Below, in pieces: positions 47,870 through 56,241 of a stretch of 64,000 nucleotides of DNA (the stretch's first letter is position 1; each line of letters starts with the position of its first letter). The position numbers and the translations under genes were made by a program. The notes beneath the pieces are model-generated. The model had not been told where the DNA came from. It saw only the letters and a program-made list of their open reading frames with translations, and did no database searches. This stretch comes from a virus. The stretch is from the IMG/VR virus record IMGVR_UViG_3300020190_000032, positions 1-64,000 of that record; one strand, 5' to 3'.

Positions 47870-49617
47870 ATCAATAATCCCATAGATCGTTTTCGTTGTT
47901 CGATATCACTAATCGTAGTATCTGATTCGATCGAGGTAGTTTCGTAATCGATCCTGATAATGCTTTTTTCATGGAAGCCTTTTATACTTTCAAGGATGTC
48001 CTCACCTTGCTTCCATAGGGCTTGTCTGCCTCTTACTTTAGAGTGCCATACCTCAAGGTCTCTATTTATTTTATCGCCATCAGCTTTAACACGTCTGATT
48101 AGCCATGTTGCATGAGAGACATGCGCCAAAGCGTCAGTTCCGCGAATCTCATTAAGTTGGGGTTCGGCACTGGAAGTTGCATCCATTCCAACACGATTAA
48201 GCTGAGCAAGTACGAATAAATCAATATCCAATTCTTTGGCAGCCGTCATAAGTTTATAGGCTCTGTCTTCAAGCATTGCACTAGGATTACTGGCTGAACC
48301 GCCTTTGTGCCTGGCCAGTGCGTGGAAGTGATCAAGAACAACGGCCCTAAGTTCAGGGTTCTTAGCTTTCATGCTTCTCATCGTGTTTATACATGTGTCT
48401 ACACATGCGCCCCAAGGAGCCTCAATAAGCATTTTGCCACCAACCTCGTCGAGCCTCATTGAGACTTCGGCGACGATTCGTGCAATACGTTCTTGTGCTT
48501 GGGTCGCTCCCGGCAGTTCTAGTTCGCCAACCGTAACATGACCTATTTTGTCTGGGGTTGTTTTTCTCCAGTGGTAAGGAGAAATCAAACTTTTACTGAG
48601 ATTTGCAATCAGACGTGCTTCGATTGCCCGATTTTCAAGTTCAGCAGAAATGAATCCAACCGTCAGACCACCTTTTGCAAGGGATGCGGCCACATGAACG
48701 CCAAGAGCAGTCTTGCCAACGCCAGTCCTTGCTCCGACAACCATTAATCTGCCTGCGCGAGGTGTGTGAGGTCTTGGCGGGGCAACGCCACCTTCAATAT
48801 CAAGGTCAAAAGCGGGAACACCGGTAGAAACTGGTTGATCTTGGATCTTGGCATTCAGAATGTAATCAGCCCAATTGAGACGCCCCGTGCCGGGATCGCC
48901 AATGATTGATTGAACCAAGTCAACAACCTGTCCTTGATTACCAATAGAACCGCTCAGCATTCCAATACCTTCAAGCGTTCTTTCGTGCAAGAACTCCAAG
49001 GCCTTGGAAAGATTGGGGTCTGTTTTTAGGAATTGATTGGAAAGGTAAAGTGTTTCCTTGAATAAACTTGAAACACGTTTTTGCTTAAGAATGTCAAGGG
49101 CCGTATTCCATTCAGACGCAGCATCTCCATAAGCCTCTATCGTTTCCGAGTCTGCAAGTTCAGAAATAGTCTCACAAAAATCAGAAAAAGAAACATTATT
49201 ATTATTTTTTATGATAGATTCATAGCCAGTTATGATGCTATCTTTTGATATTGTTTTACCCGTTCTTTCGCCGATGAAAGTTAAGTCAATCTCTTTTGCA
49301 ATTGCCCTGAAGACCATTGACGACCATAGATTTTCAGGAAGTTCCTGCCCATGGCCAACACCAAAAGCGGTTCTGAGTTGAGACCATAGTTCCCTAGCTA
49401 CACCAGAAACACTGCTGAGAACGCGACTTAAAACAATTGCTTCTTGATTTAATGTGTCTTCACGTTCTGCAATAGTTGTTGGCTGAAGCTTTTCAACCAA
49501 TCTTGCAGATGCCATGACGGTCTCAATAGCAGCTTGATTTGTTCCGCAAATTTTGTCATCTTGTACTTCAAGCAGCCCGAGATCAACTGCTTTCTGGATG
49601 TAAAAGGGAAGTGTCAT
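47866..49617 (-). CDS. DnaB-like replicative helicase, 583 aa
   Basis: The C-terminal half is a RecA-type ATPase: Walker A GARTGVGKT (near residue 295), FISAELENRAIEARLIANLS (DnaB H1a/H2 region), Walker B AVVLDHFHAL, then DLFVLAQLNR and IRGTDALAHVSHATW, the DnaB H3/H4 pattern. The N-terminal 270 residues are divergent and helical, longer than the usual DnaB N-domain, perhaps adapted to the adjacent initiator-like protein and the phage primase. It unwinds DNA at the fork. Overlaps both operon neighbours by 4 bases. Confidence 0.9.
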   Translation of the reverse strand: MTLPFYIQKAVDLGLLEVQDDKICGTNQAAIETVMASARLVEKLQPTTIAEREDTLNQEAIVLSRVLSSVSGVARELWSQLRTAFGVGHGQELPENLWSSMVFRAIAKEIDLTFIGERTGKTISKDSIITGYESIIKNNNNVSFSDFCETISELADSETIEAYGDAASEWNTALDILKQKRVSSLFKETLYLSNQFLKTDPNLSKALEFLHERTLEGIGMLSGSIGNQGQVVDLVQSIIGDPGTGRLNWADYILNAKIQDQPVSTGVPAFDLDIEGGVAPPRPHTPRAGRLMVVGARTGVGKTALGVHVAASLAKGGLTVGFISAELENRAIEARLIANLSKSLISPYHWRKTTPDKIGHVTVGELELPGATQAQERIARIVAEVSMRLDEVGGKMLIEAPWGACVDTCINTMRSMKAKNPELRAVVLDHFHALARHKGGSASNPSAMLEDRAYKLMTAAKELDIDLFVLAQLNRVGMDATSSAEPQLNEIRGTDALAHVSHATWLIRRVKADGDKINRDLEVWHSKVRGRQALWKQGEDILESIKGFHEKSIIRIDYETTSIESDTTISDIEQRKRSMGLLM

Positions 49618-50624
49618 TGTTGAGACTCGATGAAGACGTTGTTCGATTGCAGTTGCTGATTTATAGTGTCAAGTTCTTCTTGCCAACGTTTAATATCTGC
49701 TTCGTTATTTCGATTGCGGGCTTTTTCATATTCAAACGAAATATATTTATAAGTTCTAATAAGATCCTTCTGCTCTTGGTTTAGTGTGTCGCTCTTATTT
49801 GTAGCCTCGGAATCATCTTGTCCAAGTATAAAAAGATTCTCAACATTTTTTAATTTAGTATCATGCGGATTACCATAACCAAAGACCGCGCTAAAATTTC
49901 TACCACTTTGATCAATTTTGTTTGACCAAAAATCGCTTCTTTCTATACCTTTGCACACATATTCTATTAAGTAACAAACATCTGATTGTTTTTGGCCAAG
50001 ATTTTTAAGATGCTTGTTAATAGCTTCAAGTTGCTTCGACGAAAGTGTACGAATTTTAGAATAACTTTCTGGCTTATGAGAATTCCAGCATTGAATAATG
50101 CTTGCAACTGTTTGCGGCCTTACAGGTTCTTCTTTCTTTAACATTTCTTTTTTGCTACTCGAAGCAGGTTGATCTAATTTCTGTTCTACAGGAAGTGCAA
50201 CAACATTAACCGGCAGTTCATCTTGGTCTGTATAACCGAATTCGAACTTCACGGTAGGTATGAATTCGTCAATAATATTTTTATAGGCCGCATAAGGATC
50301 ATGCATTGTCACGGTGCCATTATCTTCAACGGTGACAAAACCTTCTTCAACAAGTTGCGCTAGGCAACTCCTTCGTGCTTTTGTTGCACATCTCATCATC
50401 TTTTCGCAGTCAGCCCAGGAAATATTTTGAGCAGCGGGGTGAACCGCCGCCAGCCAGAGCCAGAGAAGTCGGGCCTGCTTTGTAAGCCGATTATTAAAAA
50501 CTATTTCATTTAAAGGCGCTCTGACGAAACCACCCTGGTAGTCCCAGGGCCTTGCAACTTTGTTCAGGCGGCCAACAGGCAAGGCGTCGACTTCAGGCAT
50601 TGGTTCGACAGGGATCGCAAGCAC
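49614..50624 (-). CDS. Replication initiator-like winged-helix protein, 336 aa
   Basis: GTG start (MLAIPVEPMPEVDALPVGRL; an ATG eight codons later is possible). Residues about 32-110 form a winged-helix layout (LTKQARLLWLWLAAVHPAAQ, CLAQLVEEGFVTVEDNGTVT), similar to phage and plasmid initiators or DnaB loaders. The C-terminal part is helical and charged. It is the first gene of the helicase operon, starting 44 bases from three iteron-like repeats, which it may bind. Role inferred. Confidence 0.65.
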   Translation of the reverse strand: MLAIPVEPMPEVDALPVGRLNKVARPWDYQGGFVRAPLNEIVFNNRLTKQARLLWLWLAAVHPAAQNISWADCEKMMRCATKARRSCLAQLVEEGFVTVEDNGTVTMHDPYAAYKNIIDEFIPTVKFEFGYTDQDELPVNVVALPVEQKLDQPASSSKKEMLKKEEPVRPQTVASIIQCWNSHKPESYSKIRTLSSKQLEAINKHLKNLGQKQSDVCYLIEYVCKGIERSDFWSNKIDQSGRNFSAVFGYGNPHDTKLKNVENLFILGQDDSEATNKSDTLNQEQKDLIRTYKYISFEYEKARNRNNEADIKRWQEELDTINQQLQSNNVFIESQQ

Positions 50625-50667
50625 CTTAAGGGGGTAGTCAAGGGGGGTTGTTTAAATACAGGTTGTC

Positions 50668-50734
50668 TTAAGCAACCTTTGGGGTTTCCTCAGGCTAGGT
50701 TTGGGGTATCCTTAGGCAACCTTTAGGGGTTTCC
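50668..50734. repeat. Three head-to-tail iterons, candidate replication origin
   Basis: Three adjacent units of 22, 22 and 23 bases (50668-50689, 50690-50711, 50712-50734), pattern T.A.GC(A)A..TTT(A)GGGGT.TCC. Units 1 and 3 are nearly identical; unit 2 matches unit 1 at 16 of 22 positions. An inverted repeat GGTTG...CAACC (50661-50677) leads in. They sit in the divergent gap between the initiator-like gene and the 50789 gene. Confidence 0.7.
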
Positions 50735-50750
50735 AAAGACCACCCTACCT

Positions 50751-50788
50751 TTAATATATATATATAAGATTATTTTAGATTTTTTAAT
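50751..50788. other. AT-rich tract next to the iterons (possible unwinding element)
   Basis: 38 bases of almost only A and T (alternating TATATATATATA then TTATTTTAGATTTTTTAAT), directly after the iterons and before the ATG at 50789. It could be the DNA unwinding element and/or the promoter of the rightward genes. Confidence 0.5.
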
Positions 50789-51067
50789 ATGGGAAAACGG
50801 GGAAGACCAAAAAGGGAAAAACCGCTGACGGACGAGGAACTGGCACAAAGGAGAGCCCGTTACAACTCAACCCGGAAGCAAGCCCGTAGGCTGGCCTCAC
50901 AGCAGCTCAAGGAGGAGCGACGGGAGTGGGAGGAAGTCGGCTGGATTGTCAGAAAAATGAATCGGGAAGCTGGGTTGAGTCAGGAAAGAATTTGGGAGCT
51001 GCTTGGTGGACTGGTAATTCGAAAGAAAATAAAAAAATGGTGCTCTGATGACTTCTCACCTCGTTAG
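50789..51067 (+). CDS. Basic AT-hook-like DNA-binding protein, 92 aa
   Basis: N-terminus MGKRGRPKREKP contains an AT-hook-type RGRP core. A long basic helix (RRARYNSTRKQARRLASQQL) and a C-terminal helix-turn-helix-like part (REAGLSQERIWELLGGLVIR) follow. It is encoded directly beside an AT tract and iterons, so it may bind the origin or regulate the divergent operons. No ribosome site is seen in the AT-rich leader. Confidence 0.6.
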   Translation: MGKRGRPKREKPLTDEELAQRRARYNSTRKQARRLASQQLKEERREWEEVGWIVRKMNREAGLSQERIWELLGGLVIRKKIKKWCSDDFSPR

Positions 51068-51091
51068 CCTGTTTTCACTCACCTGATACCC

Positions 51092-51793
51092 ATGCCTCAG
51101 GAACTCCCTCAACTGGGTGGCATTGCCACCAAAGATCTGGTCGAACATATTGGTAGTGGCAGCTTTAAAGCTTCATATATCAACTGGAGCCGTACTATGG
51201 AATTGCTCCGTAAACATGCTCCAGGTTGGATGGTGGAGCAAATTTTTATGGAAGATGGCAATTCTTTGCATGCCTCTCCGGTCGGCGCAAAAATTTACTT
51301 AAGGTTTCGCCATCTAGACGGAACAGTTACGACCGCTGTTCCTCAGGCCGTGATGGACCATCGAAATAATTCGATCCCTTACGACAAAATTACTTCTCGT
51401 GACGAGACTGATACGCACAGAAGAGGTTCTTGCCTGTTAGCTGCCTACCAGTTCGGATTGGCTTATGAGCTTTGGGCCAAGATGCCCTTGGAGAATGGCT
51501 ATCAAGTTGCTGATGAGCAGACGATTGAAAAAGCTCGTCAGGGAACTGGTGCCACTTCAGACCCCAAGCCAACTGCTGCTAAGCTTGCGGCTACTCCTGC
51601 GGCAGAGGCAACAGAAGCTGACTTCATTAAGGCTTGTATCGCCAAAGGGCTAAATGAAGAGGCAGCAAAGAGTCTTGTTTCCAAGCTTAAAGGTGACTTC
51701 GGCAACGGAATCAAAACCATTGCAGACAAAGATGAAGTATTTGTATCAAAACTTAATGCCAAATTTCAGGCTAGTCCAGGAGAGGATTATTGA
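51092..51793 (+). CDS. Putative single-strand annealing protein (DUF1071/Sak3-like), 233 aa
   Basis: The central part YINWSRTMELLRKHAPGWMV, PQAVMDHRNNSIPYDKI and HRRGSCLLAAYQFGLAYELW follows the layout of DUF1071-type Rad52-like annealing proteins (Y.sW...w..l...P, pvMD..n..i, ...R......a..GLg...). The tail (Ala-rich, about 150-175) links to a small C-terminal helical module. An exonuclease that would supply single strands is encoded at 54712. Assignment tentative. Confidence 0.5.
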   Translation: MPQELPQLGGIATKDLVEHIGSGSFKASYINWSRTMELLRKHAPGWMVEQIFMEDGNSLHASPVGAKIYLRFRHLDGTVTTAVPQAVMDHRNNSIPYDKITSRDETDTHRRGSCLLAAYQFGLAYELWAKMPLENGYQVADEQTIEKARQGTGATSDPKPTAAKLAATPAAEATEADFIKACIAKGLNEEAAKSLVSKLKGDFGNGIKTIADKDEVFVSKLNAKFQASPGEDY

Positions 51794-51866
51794 TATTGAC
51801 GACATAGCCAAAGAGCTTGCGCTGTTTTTTAATGGCGTTATCGTCAAAACTGAAGAAATCTTTTAG
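51789..51866 (+). CDS. Microprotein with probable ATT start, 25 aa
   Basis: The frame reads (M)DIDDIAKELALFFNGVIVKT then EEIF. The only sensible initiation is ATT at 51789, 6 bases after an AGGAG site, overlapping the previous stop as ATTGA in the way ATGA does elsewhere here. The D...iA.ELA.FFNG.vv pattern is familiar from short cyanophage proteins of unknown function. It is directly followed by a terminator. Moderate support. Confidence 0.45.
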   Translation: MDIDDIAKELALFFNGVIVKTEEIF

Positions 51867-51888
51867 GGGGCTTGACTGCCCCCTTTCT
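51865..51888 (+). terminator. Hairpin terminator after the annealing-protein unit
   Basis: Perfect 7-bp stem AGGGGGC/GCCCCCT, loop TTGACT, short U tract (TTCT). The weak U run may allow read-through to the sigma factor gene. Confidence 0.65.
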
Positions 51889-51894
51889 ATTGAT

Positions 51895-51900
51895 TATCCT
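51895..51900 (+). promoter_or_regulatory. -10-like box TATCCT before the sigma factor gene
   Basis: TATCCT sits 22 bases before the ATG at 51923, matching the core of the recurrent motif (compare GGTATCCTA at 25507 and 33847) without the GG. Confidence 0.4.
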
Positions 51901-51922
51901 CTACCTGAATCTTTTTCTTTCC

Positions 51923-52717
51923 ATGGCCGCCGACTGCGACACCGTCAAATTTTGGCTTGATGCTGCGGGTCGCTATCCAGTTCTAAAAACCGATCAAGTT
52001 TTATTGCTTGCTAAGCAGATCCAATCAAATTCTCCCGAGAGTCTTGCGTACAAAAAGGCATTACAAAAACTTGTACGACATAATCTTAAATTGATCCCAA
52101 CGGTTGCTCGTCGGGCAATGAGAAATAAATATGGCAAAAACTTTGGTGGCAGTTACACGGAAGATGTATTTCAGTGTGGCGTTGTTGGATTAATGCGAGC
52201 TGCTCAAAAATTCGATCCAACTCGTGGTTATGCTTTTAGCACTTACGCGGTTGGATGGATTTACCAAGCCATGCAACGTGATCTTTATAACAATATGTCC
52301 CCAATCCGTGTCCCTGAAAATACAATTAGAGAATATTACACAATATTTGTTAAGTCAAATGACAACCTTGCCCTTTCTGACGTAGACCCTAAAAAGATGA
52401 TTCGATACATGGATACGGCAAGTGCAATTCGCTGCAGATCATTGGATACCTATAGGCCCTCAGGGCACGCTGAAGATGGGCTTACAGAAGGCATTGAAGT
52501 CGCGTCCGATGACAGTCCTAAGGGTATTGAGCCTATTGACAAAATCATCGACATGTCTGACTGTTCAGACCTAGCCAAGCAAATGGTCTTGGATTACTAC
52601 CAGGATAATTTGACGATGCTTGAAATTGGTGAAAAAAATGGAGTTTCAAGGGGTCGGGTTTCCAAAATGATTCAAGCATGCCTCAAGGATCTCCGCGAGA
52701 AGTTATCGGCGGTATAA
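51923..52717 (+). CDS. Sigma-70 family RNA polymerase sigma factor, 264 aa
   Basis: Region 2 at about 47-120: LVRHNLKLIPTVARRAMRNK, EDVFQCGVVGLMRAAQKFDP, GYAFSTYAVGWIYQAMQRDL (core binding and -10 recognition). Region 4 at about 220-262: MVLDYYQDNLTMLEIGEKNG, VSRGRVSKMIQACLKDLREK (helix-turn-helix). The open frame begins 17 codons earlier with a hydrophobic stretch that is not sigma-like, so ATG 51923 is preferred. It would redirect host RNA polymerase to phage promoters, possibly the recurrent GGnAnnCTA motif. Confidence 0.9.
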   Translation: MAADCDTVKFWLDAAGRYPVLKTDQVLLLAKQIQSNSPESLAYKKALQKLVRHNLKLIPTVARRAMRNKYGKNFGGSYTEDVFQCGVVGLMRAAQKFDPTRGYAFSTYAVGWIYQAMQRDLYNNMSPIRVPENTIREYYTIFVKSNDNLALSDVDPKKMIRYMDTASAIRCRSLDTYRPSGHAEDGLTEGIEVASDDSPKGIEPIDKIIDMSDCSDLAKQMVLDYYQDNLTMLEIGEKNGVSRGRVSKMIQACLKDLREKLSAV

Positions 52718-52747
52718 TTTAAGGTACTCGCCCTTTTGGGTAACGCA

Positions 52748-53104
52748 ATGGCATCTATCGCCCTCGCCGGCAAAGTGGTCGGCAAAAACGGTGAATCCCC
52801 TGTCTCTCTTAAAGAAGGCAAGGATTATACAATTGCTTCCTTTTCCATCAAGGACAGCACTTATTGCTACTTCAAGAATAAGGATGACAATCCCGGTCAG
52901 TTTTATCGCTGTGAGGTTCTCGGCAAGCAGGCAGCCCTGGCTGCAGAGCGCCTGAAGCGTGGAGACCGAGTTGCTGTGTCTGGTCAGCCTGTCTGGCGTG
53001 AATACAATGGCAACAAGTATCTTGATGTAAAGAATTGCCAGATCACCTTCCTGGAGGATCTTGCAAAAACTGGTACAAGCAGTTCTGGTGAAGACTTGTT
53101 CTGA
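52748..53104 (+). CDS. ssb: Single-stranded DNA-binding protein, 118 aa
   Basis: OB-fold pattern: IALAGKVVGKNGESPVSLKE, IASFSIKDSTYCYFKNKDDN, FYRCEVLGKQAALAAERLKR GDRVAVSGQPVWREY, and an acidic C-terminal tip GEDLF like the DDxIPF tail of bacterial SSB. Protects single strands in replication and recombination. GGTATAATTT at 52711 gives a TATAAT box 30 bases upstream. A hairpin and a strong terminator follow. Confidence 0.88.
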   Translation: MASIALAGKVVGKNGESPVSLKEGKDYTIASFSIKDSTYCYFKNKDDNPGQFYRCEVLGKQAALAAERLKRGDRVAVSGQPVWREYNGNKYLDVKNCQITFLEDLAKTGTSSSGEDLF

Positions 53105-53107
53105 CTG

Positions 53108-53183
53108 AGGAATTCTGTAAAATTCCTTTGAAGAACTGGTAAACCACATGGTGGGAGCAGCGATTGCTGTTCTCACCATTTTT
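53108..53183 (+). terminator. Hairpin plus strong terminator after ssb
   Basis: First hairpin AGGAATT-CTGTAA-AATTCCT (53108-53127), then a 13-bp stem at 53149-53161 with 53166-53178 (two G-U pairs), loop GATT and five T residues (53179-53183). Confidence 0.9.
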
Positions 53184-53221
53184 ATTCCATTATCAGTTGT
53201 CTTGTTAGACAGCAAAGGGCC

Positions 53222-53641
53222 ATGCTCACAGCAAAACAACGGTCAATGTTACCTGGTGGACTAGGTCCATTGGTTGATGAAAATCCGTTGTTAACCCATG
53301 CCCATATTAGACCTTACATTATTGCGATTTTATTACATCGTGGTGGTGTTCGTTTCGATGAAATTCTTTCAGCGCTTACTCCGCATGCCGCTCAAATTGA
53401 CTTGAAGGTTGGAGCTTACGGAGAGCTTGATGATTGCGATCCCGATAAATCAAGGCTTGAACTGCTCACTGAAGAAGTGCTTGCGGAAATGCTAATAGAA
53501 CGGCTGATTAGATATAATGACGAAAAAGATCTCTGGGTCCTTTCCAACGGGAAAAAACAAAATAATTTGACAACCATTATTGCATGGGCTTCTGTTACTG
53601 GCGGACAAATTCCACACCATCTTTTAATTGATGTCGATTAA
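53222..53641 (+). CDS. Hypothetical winged-helix-like protein, 139 aa
   Basis: Helical with PYIIAILLHRGGVRFDEILS, ALTPHAAQ and LLTEEVLAEMLIERLIRYND then DLWVLSNGKK, a helix-helix-wing order that suggests a DNA-binding winged helix. Not recognised. It starts a run of closely packed DNA metabolism genes after the ssb terminator. Confidence 0.6.
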   Translation: MLTAKQRSMLPGGLGPLVDENPLLTHAHIRPYIIAILLHRGGVRFDEILSALTPHAAQIDLKVGAYGELDDCDPDKSRLELLTEEVLAEMLIERLIRYNDEKDLWVLSNGKKQNNLTTIIAWASVTGGQIPHHLLIDVD

Positions 53642-53642
53642 A

Positions 53643-53894
53643 ATGAAAAAACTTGAAGCTAAAATTAAGCAGAAAAAATTACACCTTGAAACTGCAGCAT
53701 GGATGAACAAGCATCCATACCCACTTCCTTTGTTTAGCAAGGGTCAAGAGGTTGAGGTTTACCGAGGAGCAGTTTGGAACCTTGGAACTGTGATTGAAAG
53801 CACAAGTAGGGGCTGTATTGTTAAAATGGAAGAACCTCTAGGCGATATTCGGGTTTACGACGCTCGTTGTATTCGACCGACTGCCAAGCTCTGA
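53643..53894 (+). CDS. Hypothetical protein with SH3-like beta part, 83 aa
   Basis: Starts MKKLEAKIKQKKLHLETAAW; upstream ATG 53631 and TTG 53628 are alternatives. The basic helix is followed by FSKGQEVEVYRGAVWNLGTV and IVKMEEPLGDIRVYDARCIR, a short beta-barrel pattern like Tudor/SH3-type folds. Function unknown. The next gene starts directly after its stop. Confidence 0.6.
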   Translation: MKKLEAKIKQKKLHLETAAWMNKHPYPLPLFSKGQEVEVYRGAVWNLGTVIESTSRGCIVKMEEPLGDIRVYDARCIRPTAKL

Positions 53895-54335
53895 ATGAAA
53901 CGTCAACTGCAAATTGCGTCGGCATGCGACGAGATCAAAACCTTACTGATTGATAAAAATCTTCGCTACGGAGATAGCGCTTTAAATCCAGTTCGAATTT
54001 TTAGCAAATCGGACGCAGTCGAACAAATTCTAGTTCGTATCGACGACAAACTCAGCAGGATTCAACGTGGTGCGGGGCTGATAGCAAGTGATGAAGATGT
54101 TGTCAATGATCTCATTGGCTATCTTATTCTTTTGAAAATTGCTCTTAAGGAAAATATTCAGCCGGAACATGATTCAATCACTGGCAGTTTTTTTACCTCA
54201 AGAAGCGAGTACGATAATATTTTATTACGCAATAACTCTGATTCCATAAATCGTAATGACGTGTGGGACGGAGCTGATATTGACTCTCCATTTGATTTTT
54301 ATATTGATACTATTAATTCACGCAGTCCCGATTAA
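53895..54335 (+). CDS. Nucleotide modification-associated domain 1 (DUF1599) protein, 146 aa
   Basis: Contains LLIDKNLRYGDSALNPVRIF, QILVRIDDKLSRIQRG and DEDVVNDLIGYLILLKIAL, the ordered blocks of the Nmad1/DUF1599 family (related to MazG-type all-helical pyrophosphatases). Such proteins act on modified or canonical nucleotides in phages. The C-terminal 50 residues are extra and low in conservation signals. The next gene is coupled by TAATG. Confidence 0.85.
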   Translation: MKRQLQIASACDEIKTLLIDKNLRYGDSALNPVRIFSKSDAVEQILVRIDDKLSRIQRGAGLIASDEDVVNDLIGYLILLKIALKENIQPEHDSITGSFFTSRSEYDNILLRNNSDSINRNDVWDGADIDSPFDFYIDTINSRSPD

Positions 54336-54694
54336 TGGACTACCCGGAAATCATACTGCCTTTGCGTTTAATGTCAAAGGCCAGGCCGAGAGTAACCAGC
54401 ATGGGCACTTATATGCCAAAGCCTTATCAACTTTGGCGTAAAGAATGTGCTGATTTACTAAAAGAAGCTTGGCAAAGGCCTCCATTAGATCATCCTATAG
54501 CGGTAGAGATTGACTGTTATGGGACTGCTCGCGGTGATATTGATAATTATATGGGCGCTCTTTTTGATACTGCGAACGGAATAGTTTGGACAGACGACAG
54601 AGCTTCAATTATTCAACGGGCGACAATCAGTTATTACAAGCGACCGATACTTGAGAGCTGCTGGAAGCTTAGGGTCTCAGACCTGCTAGAATAG
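54335..54694 (+). CDS. RusA-like Holliday junction resolvase, 119 aa
   Basis: Starts MDYPEIILPLRLMSKARPRV, with the RusA core VEIDCYGTARGDIDNYMGAL FDTANGIVWTDDRASI: acidic residues D (GDIDN) and D (WTDD) at the spacing of the RusA metal site. It cuts branched DNA formed in recombination and before packaging. Length and fold order match the family. Confidence 0.85.
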   Translation: MDYPEIILPLRLMSKARPRVTSMGTYMPKPYQLWRKECADLLKEAWQRPPLDHPIAVEIDCYGTARGDIDNYMGALFDTANGIVWTDDRASIIQRATISYYKRPILESCWKLRVSDLLE

Positions 54695-54711
54695 TCAGAG
54701 TTATCAAATTT

Positions 54712-55596
54712 ATGACAGACTTCAAGGCGGAGGTTTGTTATTTTCAGCAAGACGGTGAATATCGTCGCCAAGCCGGTGAAAGCCAGTCGCACCTGAAATC
54801 AATACTGCTTAGTCCAGCCCATTACCAAGCCAACAGGAAACGTCGCTTTAGGGCGTCTTCTGTCATGACCATTGGCACTGCTACACATTGCAGGGCCTTA
54901 GAGGGCGACCAAACATTTGAAAACAGTTTTGTCCTGAAGCCTGAAAATGTAAAATATACTACAAAAGAAGGCCGAGAGTGGCGTGACTCACAAGGGAATA
55001 AAACCATTCTCGTAAATGACGGGATTGACCATCAATGGGATTGTGTAATGGGTATGACCGAGGCCCTGAGAAAGATGTCTTGGTTCGATCCGTCTCAGAA
55101 AGATTACAGAAAATACAACGAAGTATCTTTCTACTGGGAAGAGATGGGCATTCCTTGTAAGGCAAGGCTTGATAGGATTCTTGTGACTGATGACGAAGTT
55201 CATGTTATCGACTTAAAGACCACGGATTCAATTTCTGTGGAAAAGTTTCAGAGTAAAGCAGTTGACCTTGGCTACGATTTTCAGGCGGGCTGGTATTCAC
55301 ATGCCGCTGAATTGGTGTACGAAAAGCCGGTCAGATTTACTTTTGTTGCAATTGAACGCAATGAGCCATGGTCTGTTGGCATTTTTGAGGTGCCACAAGA
55401 CATGATGCAAGAAGCTAGGCGTAAAAACGAAAAAGCACTCAAGACCTTAAGGAAATGTTTGGATACTGGGGAGTGGCCAGGCATCCTTCCAGTCCCTAAA
55501 ATCCTTGAGTACCCGCGCTGGTACACACCAATTTCCGATACAGTTAACCTAGAACCTGCCAACAGCAATAGCAATGACTTCGTCCCACTTTTCTGA
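54712..55596 (+). CDS. PD-(D/E)XK exonuclease (RecE/Cas4-like), 294 aa
   Basis: The core motif is EVSFYWEEMGIPCKARLDRI (E...D) followed by VHVIDLKTTDS (the D-LKT motif) and GYDFQAGWYSHAAELVYEK (the QxxxY-like motif), as in exodeoxyribonuclease VIII-type enzymes. The N-terminal SHLKSILLSPAHYQANR is also typical. It probably makes 3' overhangs for the annealing protein at 51092. Its end overlaps thyX by 23 bases. Confidence 0.85.
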   Translation: MTDFKAEVCYFQQDGEYRRQAGESQSHLKSILLSPAHYQANRKRRFRASSVMTIGTATHCRALEGDQTFENSFVLKPENVKYTTKEGREWRDSQGNKTILVNDGIDHQWDCVMGMTEALRKMSWFDPSQKDYRKYNEVSFYWEEMGIPCKARLDRILVTDDEVHVIDLKTTDSISVEKFQSKAVDLGYDFQAGWYSHAAELVYEKPVRFTFVAIERNEPWSVGIFEVPQDMMQEARRKNEKALKTLRKCLDTGEWPGILPVPKILEYPRWYTPISDTVNLEPANSNSNDFVPLF

Positions 55597-56239
55597 TTGC
55601 AAGCTCGTTAGCATTACTCCCAATGCGGAAGAACAACTTGTGTTCTTTGCTCGGGTTAGTAATCCGAAGGGCCAAGACAACAAGGATACGGCTCCTAAAT
55701 TAATTAAATACTTAATCACTCATAAGCATTGGTCGCCATTTCAATTGGCAGACATGACCATTGAGATTAATACAACAAGAGCAATCTCTGCGCAGATTTT
55801 GCGACATAGGGCCTTTACATTCCAAGAATTTTCTCAGCGATATGCTGACGTTGGACTTCTTGGGGCACCAATTGTGCCGCACCTTAGAGCGCAAGATTTT
55901 AAAAACCGTCAAAACAGTACGGATGACTTAGCGGAAAGACTTGGAGCGGAAAAGCTCAGCTCTTTCTATAGAAGAATTTCTAACTTATTTGAGGAATCGG
56001 AGCATCTTTACGGTGAGATGGTTTCTGTCGGCGTGGCAAAAGAATGCGCAAGGAGTATTTTACCCTTGGCATCGCGAACTCGCTTGTATATGCATGGTTC
56101 AGTGCGTGATTGGATACATTATCTACAGGTTCGCAGTGGAGTTGAAACTCAACTTGAACATCGGGAGATTGCTTTAGCAATTCTTGAGATCTTTAAGCAG
56201 CAATTACCAAACACCTATGAGGCCGCATTCGGATCCTGA
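55574..56239 (+). CDS. thyX: Flavin-dependent thymidylate synthase, 221 aa
   Basis: Carries the ThyX signature RHR-x7-S-x-RY as RHRAFTFQEFSQRY (residues about 77-90), and ECARSILPLASRTRLYMHGS with VRDWIHYLQVRS at the substrate site. It methylates dUMP to dTMP with FAD, NADPH and methylene-tetrahydrofolate. With the B12 reductase at 61892 it supplies DNA precursors. Normal family length. Confidence 0.97.
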   Translation: MTSSHFSDCKLVSITPNAEEQLVFFARVSNPKGQDNKDTAPKLIKYLITHKHWSPFQLADMTIEINTTRAISAQILRHRAFTFQEFSQRYADVGLLGAPIVPHLRAQDFKNRQNSTDDLAERLGAEKLSSFYRRISNLFEESEHLYGEMVSVGVAKECARSILPLASRTRLYMHGSVRDWIHYLQVRSGVETQLEHREIALAILEIFKQQLPNTYEAAFGS

Positions 56240-56241
56240 AA

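Noticed and set aside
52703-53239. 178-codon minus-strand frame opposite ssb
   Set aside because: Antisense to a clear SSB and across its terminator; no coding-like composition.
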